Positions 54,619 through 64,000 of a DNA stretch of 64,000 nt are shown here, piece by piece; within the stretch, counting starts at the first letter, position 1, and each line of letters begins with the position of its first letter. Below the pieces are notes generated by a model. The model had not been told where the DNA came from. It ran no database searches and saw only the letters and a program-made list of their open reading frames with translations. The stretch comes from Marinobacter guineae. Lineage in GTDB: Bacteria; Pseudomonadota; Gammaproteobacteria; Pseudomonadales; Oleiphilaceae. The stretch is taken from assembly GCF_002744735.1 (NCBI RefSeq), contig NZ_KZ319341.1, forward strand, positions 173,848-237,847. Reading direction: 5' to 3'. The position numbers and the translations under genes are program-made.

Positions 54619-55269
54619 TTAACAGGCTCTGCGAAACGTCAGGTTGTAGCGATAGGGTCCGGTCAGCGGATGCCCGCCCGCCTTCAGGGTTAACACCCCA
54701 TGGTACCGAAGGCGCGCGGCTCCACCCCAGACCACAACGTCGCCATGGGTAAGCGGAACCCTGACGGGACGGTCATTGCGCTTCAGCCCGCCAAACTGGA
54801 ATGCCACCGGCAACCCGATGGATACAGACACAATCGGTTGACTGAAATCCCGCTCGTCCTTGTCCTGATGCAGGCCCATTTTTGCGCCGGGTTGGTACCG
54901 GTTGATCAGGCAGGCGTCTGGCTCAAACCCTGCAAAACCCGCGGCAGTTGCGGCGTCCCTGGCAAGCTTGCAAAACGATTCAGGCATGGCCGGCCAGGGT
55001 CTGCCCGAGACCGGGTCTTCGGACTGATAGCGATAACCCCTGCTGTCCGTCACCCAGCCCAGCACGCCGCAGCAGCTCATGGCTACCGACATGGTGTGGC
55101 CGCCAGGGGTTTTCATCTGCCGGAACGGCGCCTGCACCGTTACTTGCTGAATGTCATTCAGGAGCTGCCCTGCGTCGGCCAGGGCAAACTGGCGCAACAC
55201 CATCGCCCCCTCCATCAGGTTTTCCCGGGTCAGCTCCGCTGGCAATTCACCAAACAGGTCTTGTGTCAT
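54619..55269 (-). CDS. alkB: Alkylated DNA repair dioxygenase AlkB
   Basis: 216 residues, the same length as E. coli AlkB. Iron ligands His134, Asp136 (HQDKD) and His190 (RYHGVL), and 2-oxoglutarate-binding Arg207 and Arg213 (YRYNLTFR) are each three residues beyond the E. coli positions, so the enzyme should be active. It removes methyl groups from 1-methyladenine and 3-methylcytosine by oxidation. Not next to ada; regulation unclear. The start has only a weak ribosome site. Divergent from the HD-GYP gene. Confidence 0.96.
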   Translation of the reverse strand: MTQDLFGELPAELTRENLMEGAMVLRQFALADAGQLLNDIQQVTVQAPFRQMKTPGGHTMSVAMSCCGVLGWVTDSRGYRYQSEDPVSGRPWPAMPESFCKLARDAATAAGFAGFEPDACLINRYQPGAKMGLHQDKDERDFSQPIVSVSIGLPVAFQFGGLKRNDRPVRVPLTHGDVVVWGGAARLRYHGVLTLKAGGHPLTGPYRYNLTFRRAC

Positions 55270-55390
55270 AACTTGCGACTTTTTATGGAAAAAACGGAAA
55301 AAATGGCCCTGAGGGTCTACTCTTTTACTATTGAACCCCCTTGGCGATGTCCTGTCGTCTTACGCCAATGTACACCCGCAAGGATCAACC

Positions 55391-58216
55391 ATGCATCGAA
55401 ACCGCCAGTCGGCCCAGGTTTCACTGGCCCTTCTGATTGCATCGGCCATCACCCTGGGCATGCTCGTACTGACGATCGTACTGATTGGCCAAAGCTTCAG
55501 GGGCATGGAAACCGCCAAGGTGTCCGCCGCCAGCGCAACAGCAAAACAACTGGCCATCAGCGTTGATGACCGGATTCATTCCATCACGGCGCCGCCATCA
55601 ACCGCCCTGGCCGTACTCAGCCATGACTCTCTCGCAGGCGCCCAAACCCTGGCCGGTCGCCTTGAGCGACTTCCAGTGTTTGCAGACATTCTGCAAAGCA
55701 GCAACATTGTCAGCGCTGTCTACGCCGGTTACGCCAATGGCGACTTTATTCTCCTGCGCAAGGTTCGCAGTTCCGGAACCCTGCAGTTTCCGGATGCGCC
55801 CGAAGCAACCCGGTTTGTGTTGCAGACCATTACCCACGGTCCCGATGGCCCCCCGGGGGAATGGCGTTTCTACCGCGCCGATATGCAGCTGATCAAGCGC
55901 ATGCCGGTGCCGGCTTACACCTACGATCCACGCACCCGACCCTGGTTCGAAACTGCGGCAAAGTCAGAAATGACGGAACTGTCTGCGCCCTACGCATTTT
56001 TCACAACAGGGGAAACAGGTATCACTCTTTCGCGCAAAGCCTCTCCGGAGACTGGCGGCGCCGGTACCATCTTTGGCATCGATGTCACCATCACCGATCT
56101 GAGCAGCCAGCTGGCGGGACTGCGCCAGACACCTCACACCCGAATTGCGATAGTTAACCGGGATCGTCAGGTACTGGCAGATTCCGGAAACCGCAACAAC
56201 CCCGGACCCGCCATTGCGGGAGCACTGGATCAGGCCGGCGAAGACATTGAGGGCAGCCCCGTCAACCAGTTCACTGCCGAGGGAAGGGACTGGTATGGCA
56301 TGACCGAACCCCTCGGCGCCCTGCAGGAAGAAGAACTGACTATAGCGGTAGCGATTCCGGCCGACGAACTGCTCGCCGAGGTCTGGCAGGCCCTCGCCCG
56401 ACAGACCGTCATTGCCGGCCTGATTGCCCTGCTGTTACTGGTGCTCGGCTGGTTCCTGGGCCGCCAGGTCGGCCGTCCGCTGGAGCACCTGACCGATCAG
56501 GTCAGCCGGCTGTCGCGGTTCCGGTTTGATACCCCAGTCAGATCCGATTCCCATATCCGAGAAGCTCGCCAGCTAGGCGTAGCGCTGGATGATATGGCCA
56601 AAACCATCCGCAGCTTCCAGAACATTGCCACCGTGCTGAACCGGGGCCAGGACCTGAACAACCTGCTGCGGGACATTCTGGAACAGATTGTTCACATTCT
56701 TGGCCAGGAGCGGGGCGGCATCTACCTGTTCAGCCGCCAGCAGGAGCAACTTAACCTGGCGGTGGATCAGTGCCTGGAGCTACCGGAAATCATCAGCGGA
56801 CTTCCGGCAGACAGCAACGATAACGAGATCATCCGGCTGCTGCAGAACCACATCTCCGGCCACCCGGTGTTTGCCATTCTCCGCAACCGAAACAAACAGC
56901 TGATTGGCGTTCTGGCGATTGAAATGGAACGGGGCGACAACACCCACCTGAGCGACGATCTGATTGTCTTTGTGGATGAAATCGCAGGTTCAGCGGCCGT
57001 TGCCATCGAAACCCGGGAACTGATTGAAAGCCAGCAGGCCCTGCTCGACGGCATCATCCGGCTGGTGGCCAACGCCATCGACGCAAAATCCCCCTACACC
57101 GGTGGCCACTGCGAGCGGGTGCCAAAGCTTGCCCAGATGCTGGTTAATGAAGCCATCGCCAGTGACGACCCGTTTTTTGGTCCCTTCAGCATGAGCGAAG
57201 AGCAGCTCCAAGAATTCCATCTGGCAGCCTGGCTGCACGATTGCGGCAAAATCACCAGCCCGGAGTATGTGGTCGACAAGTCGGTAAAGCTGGAAACCAT
57301 TCACAACCGGATTCATGAAATTCGTACCCGGTTTGAAGTGCTGCACCGGGATGCCGAGATTCGCTACCTGAATCGGGTGCTGCAGGGTGAGGACGAAGCA
57401 GTCGCAGACCGGGAGCGCCAGCAAACCCGGTCTCGCCTGGAGGAAGAATTCAAGTTTATCGCTCATGCCAATCAGGGAAGCGAATTCATGCATGAGGAGG
57501 ATATCGAGCGGATTCGCACCATAGGCCAGCAAACCTGGTTACGCCATTTCAGCGACCGCCTCGGCCTGTCTCCCGACGAAAAACAGGCACTCCAGGATGT
57601 TCCGGAGCCGGCACTGCCGGCAACCGAACAACTGCTGGCAGACAAACCCGAGCAATTGCGATTCTGGGGCGAACACGTTCCCCCGGTCCGCAAAGACGAC
57701 CCACGCAACCGCTGGGGCTTCGACATGGAACTGCCGGAATACCTCTACAATCGGGGCGAACTTCACAATCTCACCGTCGCCAAAGGCACTCTGACCGAGG
57801 AAGAACGCTTCAAGATCAACGAACACATCGTGCAGACCATCTGCATGCTCGACGCCCTGCCCCTGCCGGACAGGCTGGCCAATGTGCCAAGACTGGCAGG
57901 TTCGCATCACGAACGGATGGACGGCACAGGCTACCCCGGTGGCCTGACCGCCGCCGACCTTGGCATTCCCGAGCGGATCATGGCGGTTGCTGATGTGTTC
58001 GAGGCACTGACGGCCGTGGACCGGCCCTACAAGGCGGGCAAAACCCTCACCGAATCCCTTGAAATCATGGACAGGATGGCCGATGAGGGCCACATCGACC
58101 GGGCGGTATTTGAGCTGTTTGTCCGCTCAGGCACTTACCAACGCTATGCCGAAGCCCACTTGCATCCCGGGCAGATCGATTACGTCGATGAAAGCCTGTT
58201 CATGAAGCCGGACTAA
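55391..58216 (+). CDS. Membrane HD-GYP phosphodiesterase with Cache, HAMP and GAF domains
   Basis: 941 residues from the ATG at 55391 (AAGGATC upstream). Order: TM 10-34, periplasmic Cache sensor (about 45-330), TM about 338-358, HAMP (about 359-412), GAF (about 430-570), HD-GYP (about 580-900). His616-Asp617 (WLHDCGK) and HHERMDGTGYP (GYP 847-849) are conserved, so c-di-GMP or cGAMP hydrolysis is likely. The two motifs are 231 residues apart instead of about 75, due to an insertion of about 155 residues rich in Arg/Glu helices. The Cache sensor predicts an external small-molecule signal. Confidence 0.9.
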   Translation: MHRNRQSAQVSLALLIASAITLGMLVLTIVLIGQSFRGMETAKVSAASATAKQLAISVDDRIHSITAPPSTALAVLSHDSLAGAQTLAGRLERLPVFADILQSSNIVSAVYAGYANGDFILLRKVRSSGTLQFPDAPEATRFVLQTITHGPDGPPGEWRFYRADMQLIKRMPVPAYTYDPRTRPWFETAAKSEMTELSAPYAFFTTGETGITLSRKASPETGGAGTIFGIDVTITDLSSQLAGLRQTPHTRIAIVNRDRQVLADSGNRNNPGPAIAGALDQAGEDIEGSPVNQFTAEGRDWYGMTEPLGALQEEELTIAVAIPADELLAEVWQALARQTVIAGLIALLLLVLGWFLGRQVGRPLEHLTDQVSRLSRFRFDTPVRSDSHIREARQLGVALDDMAKTIRSFQNIATVLNRGQDLNNLLRDILEQIVHILGQERGGIYLFSRQQEQLNLAVDQCLELPEIISGLPADSNDNEIIRLLQNHISGHPVFAILRNRNKQLIGVLAIEMERGDNTHLSDDLIVFVDEIAGSAAVAIETRELIESQQALLDGIIRLVANAIDAKSPYTGGHCERVPKLAQMLVNEAIASDDPFFGPFSMSEEQLQEFHLAAWLHDCGKITSPEYVVDKSVKLETIHNRIHEIRTRFEVLHRDAEIRYLNRVLQGEDEAVADRERQQTRSRLEEEFKFIAHANQGSEFMHEEDIERIRTIGQQTWLRHFSDRLGLSPDEKQALQDVPEPALPATEQLLADKPEQLRFWGEHVPPVRKDDPRNRWGFDMELPEYLYNRGELHNLTVAKGTLTEEERFKINEHIVQTICMLDALPLPDRLANVPRLAGSHHERMDGTGYPGGLTAADLGIPERIMAVADVFEALTAVDRPYKAGKTLTESLEIMDRMADEGHIDRAVFELFVRSGTYQRYAEAHLHPGQIDYVDESLFMKPD

Positions 58217-58265
58217 AAAACACGTATATTCTATAGGCTGATTCATCCCTGGTAAGGACAATTTA

Positions 58266-59045
58266 ATGCTGTTTGCAATCATCGTTGGCGGTCTGATCGG
58301 TTACGCCTTTGGCAAATTCCCGGGTTTCCTGGTCGGCGCGGCAATCGGCGCCTTTCTTTTCAATCGGCTCAAGCGCCGTCTGCTGGGCAAGCTCCAGAAC
58401 ATACAGATGGGCTTTGTTGAGTCCGTTTTTGCTGTCATGGGCGCGCTCTGCAAGGCTGACGGCGTTATATCCCGGGATGAAATCCAGATGGCGGAAACCA
58501 TGTTTGTGCGCTTCCGCCTGAATGAAGAGCAGAGAGCCAGGGCCAAATCCGCCTTCAACCGCGGCAAGGAACCGGATTTTGACCTGGACGCAGAGCTGAA
58601 CCGTTTCCTCCAGGCCAGTGGCCGGCAGCCTGCATTTCTGCAGATGTTTCTTCAGGTGCAGGTCTCAGCCGTGGCGGCGGATGGAGTTGTTCACCCGGCC
58701 GAACATGAAATGCTGGTAAAAATCGCCCGCGGTCTGGGTCTGCCCGAGAGCCAGGTGGATCAGTTGGAAGCCATGCTACGGGGCGCCCATACCAATCGGG
58801 CCGGGGCTGGCCAGCCATCTTCTGCCGATCAGATCAGTGATGCCTACAAGGTTCTGGGGGTTTCATCTTCAGCCAGCGATGCGGAGCTCAAGAAGGCCTA
58901 TCGCAAGCTGATGAGCGAAAACCACCCGGATAAACTGGCGGGGCGGGGCTTGCCCGAAAGCATGCGGGAAATGGCGGAAGAGCGCACCCGGGAGATCAGT
59001 CACGCCTACGATGTGATCAAGGAAGCCCGGAAAACGTCGGCGTAA
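58266..59045 (+). CDS. DjlA-like membrane co-chaperone (TerB-DnaJ)
   Basis: 259 residues. One N-terminal glycine-rich membrane span (about 3-32), a central TerB-like helical domain (about 45-165) and a C-terminal J domain (about 190-259) with the HPD tripeptide in SENHPDKL. This is the layout of DjlA, a membrane-anchored DnaK partner connected with envelope stress in E. coli. AAGGA before the ATG. Follows the HD-GYP gene after 49 bases, possibly in one unit. Confidence 0.93.
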   Translation: MLFAIIVGGLIGYAFGKFPGFLVGAAIGAFLFNRLKRRLLGKLQNIQMGFVESVFAVMGALCKADGVISRDEIQMAETMFVRFRLNEEQRARAKSAFNRGKEPDFDLDAELNRFLQASGRQPAFLQMFLQVQVSAVAADGVVHPAEHEMLVKIARGLGLPESQVDQLEAMLRGAHTNRAGAGQPSSADQISDAYKVLGVSSSASDAELKKAYRKLMSENHPDKLAGRGLPESMREMAEERTREISHAYDVIKEARKTSA

Positions 59046-59072
59046 TGCCCTGGGCTTTTCACCGGACGCGGC

Positions 59073-59681
59073 TCAGAACCAGCGCGGGACCCGAACCCGG
59101 TAACGCTCGTAGTCCTCTCCAAATTTGACCGCCAGCGCCTTTTCTTCCTCACGGGCCTGGCGGGTGATTACCAGCACACCGGCCACCAGGCAGACCAGCG
59201 AGAACACGCTGGGCAGAGCCAGGACAAATCCCAGCTGGCCCGCCATCACTGTCAGGAACAACGGGTTCCGTGAGCGGGCAAAGGGCCCGTCTGTCAGCAG
59301 CTTTCGCTGGTCCTTCCGTGGGTCAATACCGGAGCGCCAGTCCTCGTGCATGTATGCCTGCAGGTAGTTCACCACAGTGAACGATGCCAATAGCAATAGC
59401 ATTCCGGCCAACAGCACCGGCCAATGGTAGAGCCAGCCAAAAACGCCGAGCCAGCCGTCGATATCCGCGAAAATCCGCGCTACGCAAACACCCAGAATCA
59501 GTGCCCGGAACACATTAAAAATATGCCGGTGCCACCAGGGCGCACTTCCCCGCTCTCCATAATTAATGTGGGAAAAGCGCATACGCCGGAACAGGCCCAG
59601 GCCCCGGCTGGCAAACTGCAAGCCGATCATCAGGAAGAAGATGCCGAGAAAGTGACGTACGAGAGGTTCTGTAAATTCCAT
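59073..59681 (-). CDS. ICMT/PEMT-like membrane methyltransferase
   Basis: About 202 residues from the ATG at 59679-59681; a TTG five codons earlier is possible, neither having a clear ribosome site. Five or so spans, and the C-terminal signature LLTDGPFARSRNPLFLTVM ... REEEKALAVKFGEDYERYRVRVPRW, which binds S-adenosylmethionine and the lipid-like substrate in isoprenylcysteine and phospholipid methyltransferases. The bacterial substrate is unknown. Converges with the DjlA-like gene. Confidence 0.85.
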   Translation of the reverse strand: MEFTEPLVRHFLGIFFLMIGLQFASRGLGLFRRMRFSHINYGERGSAPWWHRHIFNVFRALILGVCVARIFADIDGWLGVFGWLYHWPVLLAGMLLLLASFTVVNYLQAYMHEDWRSGIDPRKDQRKLLTDGPFARSRNPLFLTVMAGQLGFVLALPSVFSLVCLVAGVLVITRQAREEEKALAVKFGEDYERYRVRVPRWF

Positions 59682-59853
59682 CAGGATCGCAAACAACGGG
59701 TTGAGCCTGTCAGCTTATTACCTGATAACGTTTATGAAAAGCACTCTGGCCACGGCTTTGCACGATTACAGTCCTAAAGCTACCCAAAATGACATATCGT
59801 CACGTTTTTGAATGCAGTAGAGTAAAAGGCCCATTTCCCAGGAGAGCCCAGCC

Positions 59854-61359
59854 ATGCCCGCTTCTGAGACAATCAGGTCTTGCCATGTTTTCAGCAACGA
59901 CGCCATGGGCGAGGAGGATGCCACAGCGCTGGCCAACCGGATTCGCTCCCGAGACATCTCGATCACGGAACTGACCAGGGCTGCGATTGCCCGCGCCCGT
60001 GCGGCGGAACCGCTGATTAATGGCGTCGTCTCGGAAAACTATGAAGCAGCCATAAAGGCAGCCTCACGCTTGGATGCATCAGAAGAATCGATCACCCTAC
60101 CCCTGTTCCGGGGCGTTCCCACCTTTTTCAAGGACAACACCGACGTGGCTGGCCTGGCCACCCGGCATGGCTCTCTTGCCGTTCCCGAAAACAGAGCGGG
60201 GAAAACCAGCCAGTTTGCCCGGCAGATGCTGGCCCAGGGGTTTCTTTGTCTGGGCAAAAGCACGCTCCCGGAATTCGGTTTTAACGCCAGCACCGAGCCT
60301 GCCCACGACGTGCCCACCCGCAACCCATGGAATCTGGCCTACTCATCCGGCGCCTCTTCCGGCGGCTCAGCGGCCCTTGTGGCGGCCGGCGTAGTACCCA
60401 TCGCCCACGCTAATGATGGCGGCGGATCAACCCGGATTCCGGCGGCCTGTTGCGGGCTTGTGGGGCTGAAACCAACCCGGGGCCGCCTGGTGGATAACGA
60501 GGCCGCTGCATCACTGCCGGTAAACATCATCACCGATGGCGTAGTCAGCCGCTCCGTGCGGGACACGGCCAATTTCCTGGATCAGGCCGAGGCCTTCTAC
60601 CGAAACCCGAAACTGCCAGCGGTCGGCAGGATTGAGGGGCCCTCGGGCAGACCACTGAAGATTGGTCTGGTACTGGATTCCATCAACGGCCACAAAACTG
60701 ACGACATAACCAGACAGACAGTTGAGGAGACAGCGCGGAAACTGGAAAAGCTGGGACACCAGATTGAGCCGGTCCCCGTTCCAGTGCATAGCTTATTCCC
60801 GGACGACTTCGCCCTGTACTGGGCGCTGCTGGCCTTCGGCGTGAGAGCCAAGGGCAAAAAACTGATTCATCCGGCGTTCGATAAACAAAAAACCGACGCC
60901 CTGACCAACGGCCTCGACAAGATGGCCCGGCGGCAGTTCTGGCGTCTACCCACCGCACTCTGGCGACTGAAACGCTCCTGGCATGACTACGCACATGCCA
61001 TGGCTGGCTTCGATGCCGTGCTCACTCCGGTGCTGGGCCACACAACGCCGCCACTCGGCCACCTCAGCCCCGAGGTACCTTTTGACATCCTGTTCGACCG
61101 CCTGCGAAAGTATGTCAGTTTCACGCCTCTGGCCAATGCCACGGGTGCCCCGGCGATCTCGATACCCATGGCGCGCACGCCGGATCGACTGCCGGTATCT
61201 GTCCAGTTCATGGGCCGCCACGGTGGCGAGCGCACCCTCCTGGACATTGCCTTTACGCTGGAGGCTGAGAATCCCTGGCCGCTGCTCAGTGATCTGATTT
61301 GTCAGGATCAAGACAGTGGCTCAGCGCTGCGTGCCGATTCGCTGACCGGGATTGGCTGA
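59854..61359 (+). CDS. Amidase (amidase-signature family)
   Basis: 501 residues. Ser-cisSer-Lys triad: Lys93 in FFKDNTD, the Ser pair 168/169 in GASSGGSAA, and nucleophile Ser192 in NDGGGSTRIPA, the amidase signature. It hydrolyses a carboxamide; related enzymes include 6-aminohexanoate cyclic dimer hydrolase and fatty amide hydrolases, and the GatA subunit is excluded by lack of gatB/gatC neighbours. AGGAG lies ten bases before the ATG. Upstream, TGAC-N5-GTCA near 59789-59801 could be an operator. Confidence 0.9.
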   Translation: MPASETIRSCHVFSNDAMGEEDATALANRIRSRDISITELTRAAIARARAAEPLINGVVSENYEAAIKAASRLDASEESITLPLFRGVPTFFKDNTDVAGLATRHGSLAVPENRAGKTSQFARQMLAQGFLCLGKSTLPEFGFNASTEPAHDVPTRNPWNLAYSSGASSGGSAALVAAGVVPIAHANDGGGSTRIPAACCGLVGLKPTRGRLVDNEAAASLPVNIITDGVVSRSVRDTANFLDQAEAFYRNPKLPAVGRIEGPSGRPLKIGLVLDSINGHKTDDITRQTVEETARKLEKLGHQIEPVPVPVHSLFPDDFALYWALLAFGVRAKGKKLIHPAFDKQKTDALTNGLDKMARRQFWRLPTALWRLKRSWHDYAHAMAGFDAVLTPVLGHTTPPLGHLSPEVPFDILFDRLRKYVSFTPLANATGAPAISIPMARTPDRLPVSVQFMGRHGGERTLLDIAFTLEAENPWPLLSDLICQDQDSGSALRADSLTGIG

Positions 61360-61474
61360 ATTGGACACACGTATCGACAGCTGCCCTATTTTATAGCAAG
61401 CTCAGATATTATCTGTTCTCTGCAACGAACCAAGACCCAACGCCGTTCGTACTGCAAAAGAAAAGGACATCATA

Positions 61475-63343
61475 TTGAGCCCGGCCATGCGTGACAGCGA
61501 AGTCCTCGTGACCCACCACAAGGCCTTGATGGAGCTGACTCACAACAACGGTTTCATCGAAATGCCCCGGCCCCGGAAACTGGCGGCCCTTGCTGAACTG
61601 TGCACCCAGCGGCTCGGCATCAAGCGGGCTAGTGTCTGGCTGTTTCCACCGGAGCGTGACCGCATCAGTTGCGAGTGGCTGCACGATGAGGAGCAACCCG
61701 GCCGCAACAGCTGCGTACCGCAACAGGATTCCGGCTACAACCTCTTCCGGTCCGACCACCCCGAATACTTCCAGGCCATTACAGCGGCACGAGTTATTGC
61801 GGTGGACGATGCCCAGAACGATCCCCGAACCCGATCTTTCGACCGCGACTATCTGTCGGTCCAGAATATTCACGCCATGCTCGATGCCCCCATCTTCGAT
61901 GGTGAGCAGCTCAGCGGAGTGGTCTGCCTGGAATCCCATGAACGCCGGGAGTGGTCCGTCCCGGATATCTCCCTGGCTGTAGCCATTGCTGACACCATCA
62001 GCCTGATGAACACCCACGAAGCCTGGCTGAGATCCAAACGGGCGCTGGACTACGTCAAGCGTTACGATTCCCTGACCGGCCTCGCCAATATCGATTCCCT
62101 CCGCGACCGACTCGGCCATCTGGTGCGCAAGATCAAACGCCGGGGGGCAGGTAGCCTTGCACTGCTCTGGATCGATGTAGACCGGCTAAAAGTCATCAAC
62201 GATGGGCTGGGACCACAGGCGGGGGACCAGGTTATTGCCGATATAGGGCAGCGACTGAATGAGATTCAGCTGGCCGGCAAGGACTTTATCGCCCGGATCG
62301 GGGGAGATGAATTTGCAATGGTCATCCGGAATTACACGCTGCCCGAATTTCTGGAAGAAGTAACCGAGGAGATCCAGAGCCGCATTCGCAAGCCTATCCG
62401 GGTGTCAGACCAGGATCTGAACGTCAGTGCCAGCATGGGCATCTGCCACTTCCCCGGCGACTGCCAGGAGCCAGAAGAGCTACTTCGAGGCGCAGAAGCC
62501 GCCATGTATCACGCCAAACGACAAGGCCGGGATCGCTCCACTCTGTTCGATTCCGAAATACAGATGACCGCACGCTCGCGCTTCGCCCTTGAGAGCGAAT
62601 TGCGGGAAACCCTGCAAACAAGTTCCCTGGACGTGTTTTACCAGCCGATCATGGATCGCATGGGCAAAAAGGTCGAAAGCCTGGAGGCGCTGGTTCGTTG
62701 GCACCACCCGACACGGGGCTGGCTTTCACCCATTGAGTTTCTGGATGTGGCGCGCAGCGCCGGGCTTATGTACAAACTCGGAGCCTGCGTGCTTCGCCGG
62801 GTTTGTGAGCAGTGGCGCGAAGCGACAGACAGGGGTATTCACGTGCCGACCGTCTCGGTCAACCTCTCTGCGGAGCAGGTGCTGGTTCCTGAGTTGCCGA
62901 AGCTGGTGAAGCAGATCTGCAATGAGCAACAAATGCCAGTCAGCGCCCTTCAATTTGAAGTAACCGAGGACTCTATCCAGGGGGATTCAGGGGTCATAGG
63001 GAAGGTTCTGGAACAGCTGGTTGATGCCGGCGCTGAACTGGCCATCGACGATTTCGGTACCGGCTACTCATCGTTATCCCGGTTGAAAAGCCTGCCGTTT
63101 TCGCGGATCAAGATCGATCGCTCGTTCATCAATAACCTGCCGGACGACGAAGACGATTGCGCCATTACCCTATCCATCATCGGTCTGGCCCGGGGGCTGG
63201 GACTTTCCGTGGTGGCGGAGGGCGTCGAGAACAAAGCCCATGAAGCCTGGTTGTTCGAGAAAGGCTGCGACTATCTCCAAGGCTACCTGTATAGCAAACC
63301 GCTGCCGTTTTCCGAAATCATTGGCCGCTATTACTCCGACTGA
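61475..63343 (+). CDS. GAF-GGDEF-EAL cyclic-di-GMP protein
   Basis: 622 residues from a TTG start (61475-61477), chosen because AAGGA lies seven bases before it; the next ATG is 20 bases from that site. GAF domain about 20-180; GGDEF about 195-360 with an intact GGDEF (276-280); EAL about 370-620 with EALVRW, NLS, FEVTED, DDFGTGYSSL, KIDRSFI, VVAEGVE and QGYLYSKPL all present, so both activities could exist. The RxxD product-inhibition site is absent (AGKD instead). No membrane span, so it probably senses a cytosolic cue. Overlaps the pseudouridine synthase gene end by 13 bases. Confidence 0.92.
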   Translation: MSPAMRDSEVLVTHHKALMELTHNNGFIEMPRPRKLAALAELCTQRLGIKRASVWLFPPERDRISCEWLHDEEQPGRNSCVPQQDSGYNLFRSDHPEYFQAITAARVIAVDDAQNDPRTRSFDRDYLSVQNIHAMLDAPIFDGEQLSGVVCLESHERREWSVPDISLAVAIADTISLMNTHEAWLRSKRALDYVKRYDSLTGLANIDSLRDRLGHLVRKIKRRGAGSLALLWIDVDRLKVINDGLGPQAGDQVIADIGQRLNEIQLAGKDFIARIGGDEFAMVIRNYTLPEFLEEVTEEIQSRIRKPIRVSDQDLNVSASMGICHFPGDCQEPEELLRGAEAAMYHAKRQGRDRSTLFDSEIQMTARSRFALESELRETLQTSSLDVFYQPIMDRMGKKVESLEALVRWHHPTRGWLSPIEFLDVARSAGLMYKLGACVLRRVCEQWREATDRGIHVPTVSVNLSAEQVLVPELPKLVKQICNEQQMPVSALQFEVTEDSIQGDSGVIGKVLEQLVDAGAELAIDDFGTGYSSLSRLKSLPFSRIKIDRSFINNLPDDEDDCAITLSIIGLARGLGLSVVAEGVENKAHEAWLFEKGCDYLQGYLYSKPLPFSEIIGRYYSD

Positions 63344-64000
63344 CCAGAAACCGGAAACTCCGGAAAGACTGACAACACCTCAAGAAAGCTGTCCTCCGGC
63401 GTGGCGGTAACCACCATCTGCTCCCCGGAGGCGGGGTGCGTGAATTCCATCCGGGTCGCCGCCAGCATCAGCCGCCCCTGACCGAAACGCTCCGCAAAAT
63501 AACGATTATGCCGGCCCCGGCCGTGATTGGCATCGCCAACAATCGGGTGGTTGATATGTTTCATGTGCCTCCGCAGCTGATGCTTTCTGCCGGTTCTCGG
63601 GCAAAGCTCAACCACCGCGTACCGGCTGGTCGGATATTTCTCGATAGCCACCGGTATCTCGGTAGTGGACAGGGTCCTGTAACGTGTGAACGCTTCCCGC
63701 ACTGGTTGCTCGATACCCTTCAGGCGACGATCTTCAGGCTCTTCTTTAAGCGGGTAATCAATTTCACCACACTCCTCCGGCCAGCCCCGAACCATCGCCA
63801 GATAGGTCTTGTTAACCTCCCCCGACATCATCGCAAGGCCCATAGTGCGCGCTGTGACACTGTCCCTGGCAAACACCAGAATACCGGATGTGGGCCTGTC
63901 CAGACGGTGCACCGGGAAGACATGCCGACCACCGTTGAGCGCCCGCGCGTATTGCAGGGCAAACTCGGTTTCGTGCCTGTCGATGGGACTGCGATGCACC
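63331..64000 (-). CDS. truC: TruC-like tRNA pseudouridine synthase (3' part)
   Basis: The last 223 or so codons; the start lies beyond base 64000. VHRSxxDRHETEFALQ-like start, VFPVHRLDRPTSGILVFA with the catalytic Asp in HRLDRPTSG, and KTYLAMVRG, LCPRTGRKHQLRRHMKHINHPIVGD identify the RluA/RsuA-type RNA pseudouridine synthases; the particular spelling fits TruC, which modifies U65 in tRNA. RluA/RluD relatives cannot be wholly excluded from a fragment. Converges with the GGDEF-EAL gene with a 13-base overlap. Confidence 0.85.
   Translation of the reverse strand, partial: VHRSPIDRHETEFALQYARALNGGRHVFPVHRLDRPTSGILVFARDSVTARTMGLAMMSGEVNKTYLAMVRGWPEECGEIDYPLKEEPEDRRLKGIEQPVREAFTRYRTLSTTEIPVAIEKYPTSRYAVVELCPRTGRKHQLRRHMKHINHPIVGDANHGRGRHNRYFAERFGQGRLMLAATRMEFTHPASGEQMVVTATPEDSFLEVLSVFPEFPVSGQSE

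Noticed and set aside
54611..54620. TAACCGGTTA palindrome at the DUF4010/alkB junction as a regulatory site
   Set aside because: Explained by the two convergent TAA stop codons; no promoter is near.

Overview
The window looks like a piece of a free-living, aerobic marine gammaproteobacterial chromosome, most like Marinobacter or a close relative. This is inferred from Pseudomonas-like RecA, MutS, FdxA and AsrA-type Lon proteins, the block recA-pncC|mutS-fdxA, the DUF1329/YCF48/RND-exporter cluster, and many genes for lipid and C3-dicarboxylate metabolism. Gene density is high and coding style is even throughout. I saw no insertion sequence, prophage, integron, CRISPR array or rRNA. There is one tRNA (Asp, GUC), one predicted small RNA and one unlisted tiny ORF.

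Layout. 1-5477 (minus strand): the start of a TAXI-type TRAP solute-binding protein, then an operon DUF1329 -> YCF48-like -> RND/MMPL exporter. 5660-9511: PepN, DUF2797 and the YeaC-like DUF1315 protein. 9556-9677 (plus strand): a consensus promoter overlapped by a near-perfect Fur box, followed by an 86-nt region with sRNA architecture. 9676-13844: rhomboid protease, metallophosphatase, NAD kinase and a coiled-coil protein. 13953-19797: two divergent regulator/enzyme pairs (FadH|AraC and AraC|MaoC) flanking tRNA-Asp and a 28-residue acidic ORF behind a candidate Pho box. 19813-25597: FixJ-type two-component pair, Lon-family protease, PilZ protein and a flavodoxin-like reductase. 25879-31043: small unknown gene, recA with a LexA box, pncC, mutS, fdxA. 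31108-36784: LysE exporter, unknown protein, DegV, diiron-type hydrolase, acyl-CoA ligase. 36938-43047: second sensor/FixJ-type pair, MocR regulator facing a small protein plus PhzF, and an HI0933-type flavoprotein.

43108-50564 is the most coherent metabolic unit: a malonate-type cluster. It encodes a TRAP transporter (DctPQM), malonyl-CoA decarboxylase, malonyl-CoA synthetase and a maleate-isomerase-family enzyme. These are transcribed away from a GntR/FCD regulator, and two copies of a TGATGTATAC operator-like element lie between them. Imported malonate would be activated to malonyl-CoA and decarboxylated to acetyl-CoA. The isomerase suggests a second dicarboxylate such as maleate. 50584-64000: UspA/SulP, MgtC-like DUF4010 membrane protein, AlkB, a large membrane HD-GYP protein with an unusual internal insertion, DjlA-like co-chaperone, ICMT-like methyltransferase, amidase, GAF-GGDEF-EAL protein, and the 3' part of a TruC-like pseudouridine synthase.

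The best candidate for something undescribed is the Fur-box-controlled sRNA at 9592-9677, a possible functional counterpart of RyhB/PrrF. Second is the Pho-box-preceded acidic microprotein at 17213-17299. All regulatory calls rest on reading the sequence by eye; no database search or folding program was run.
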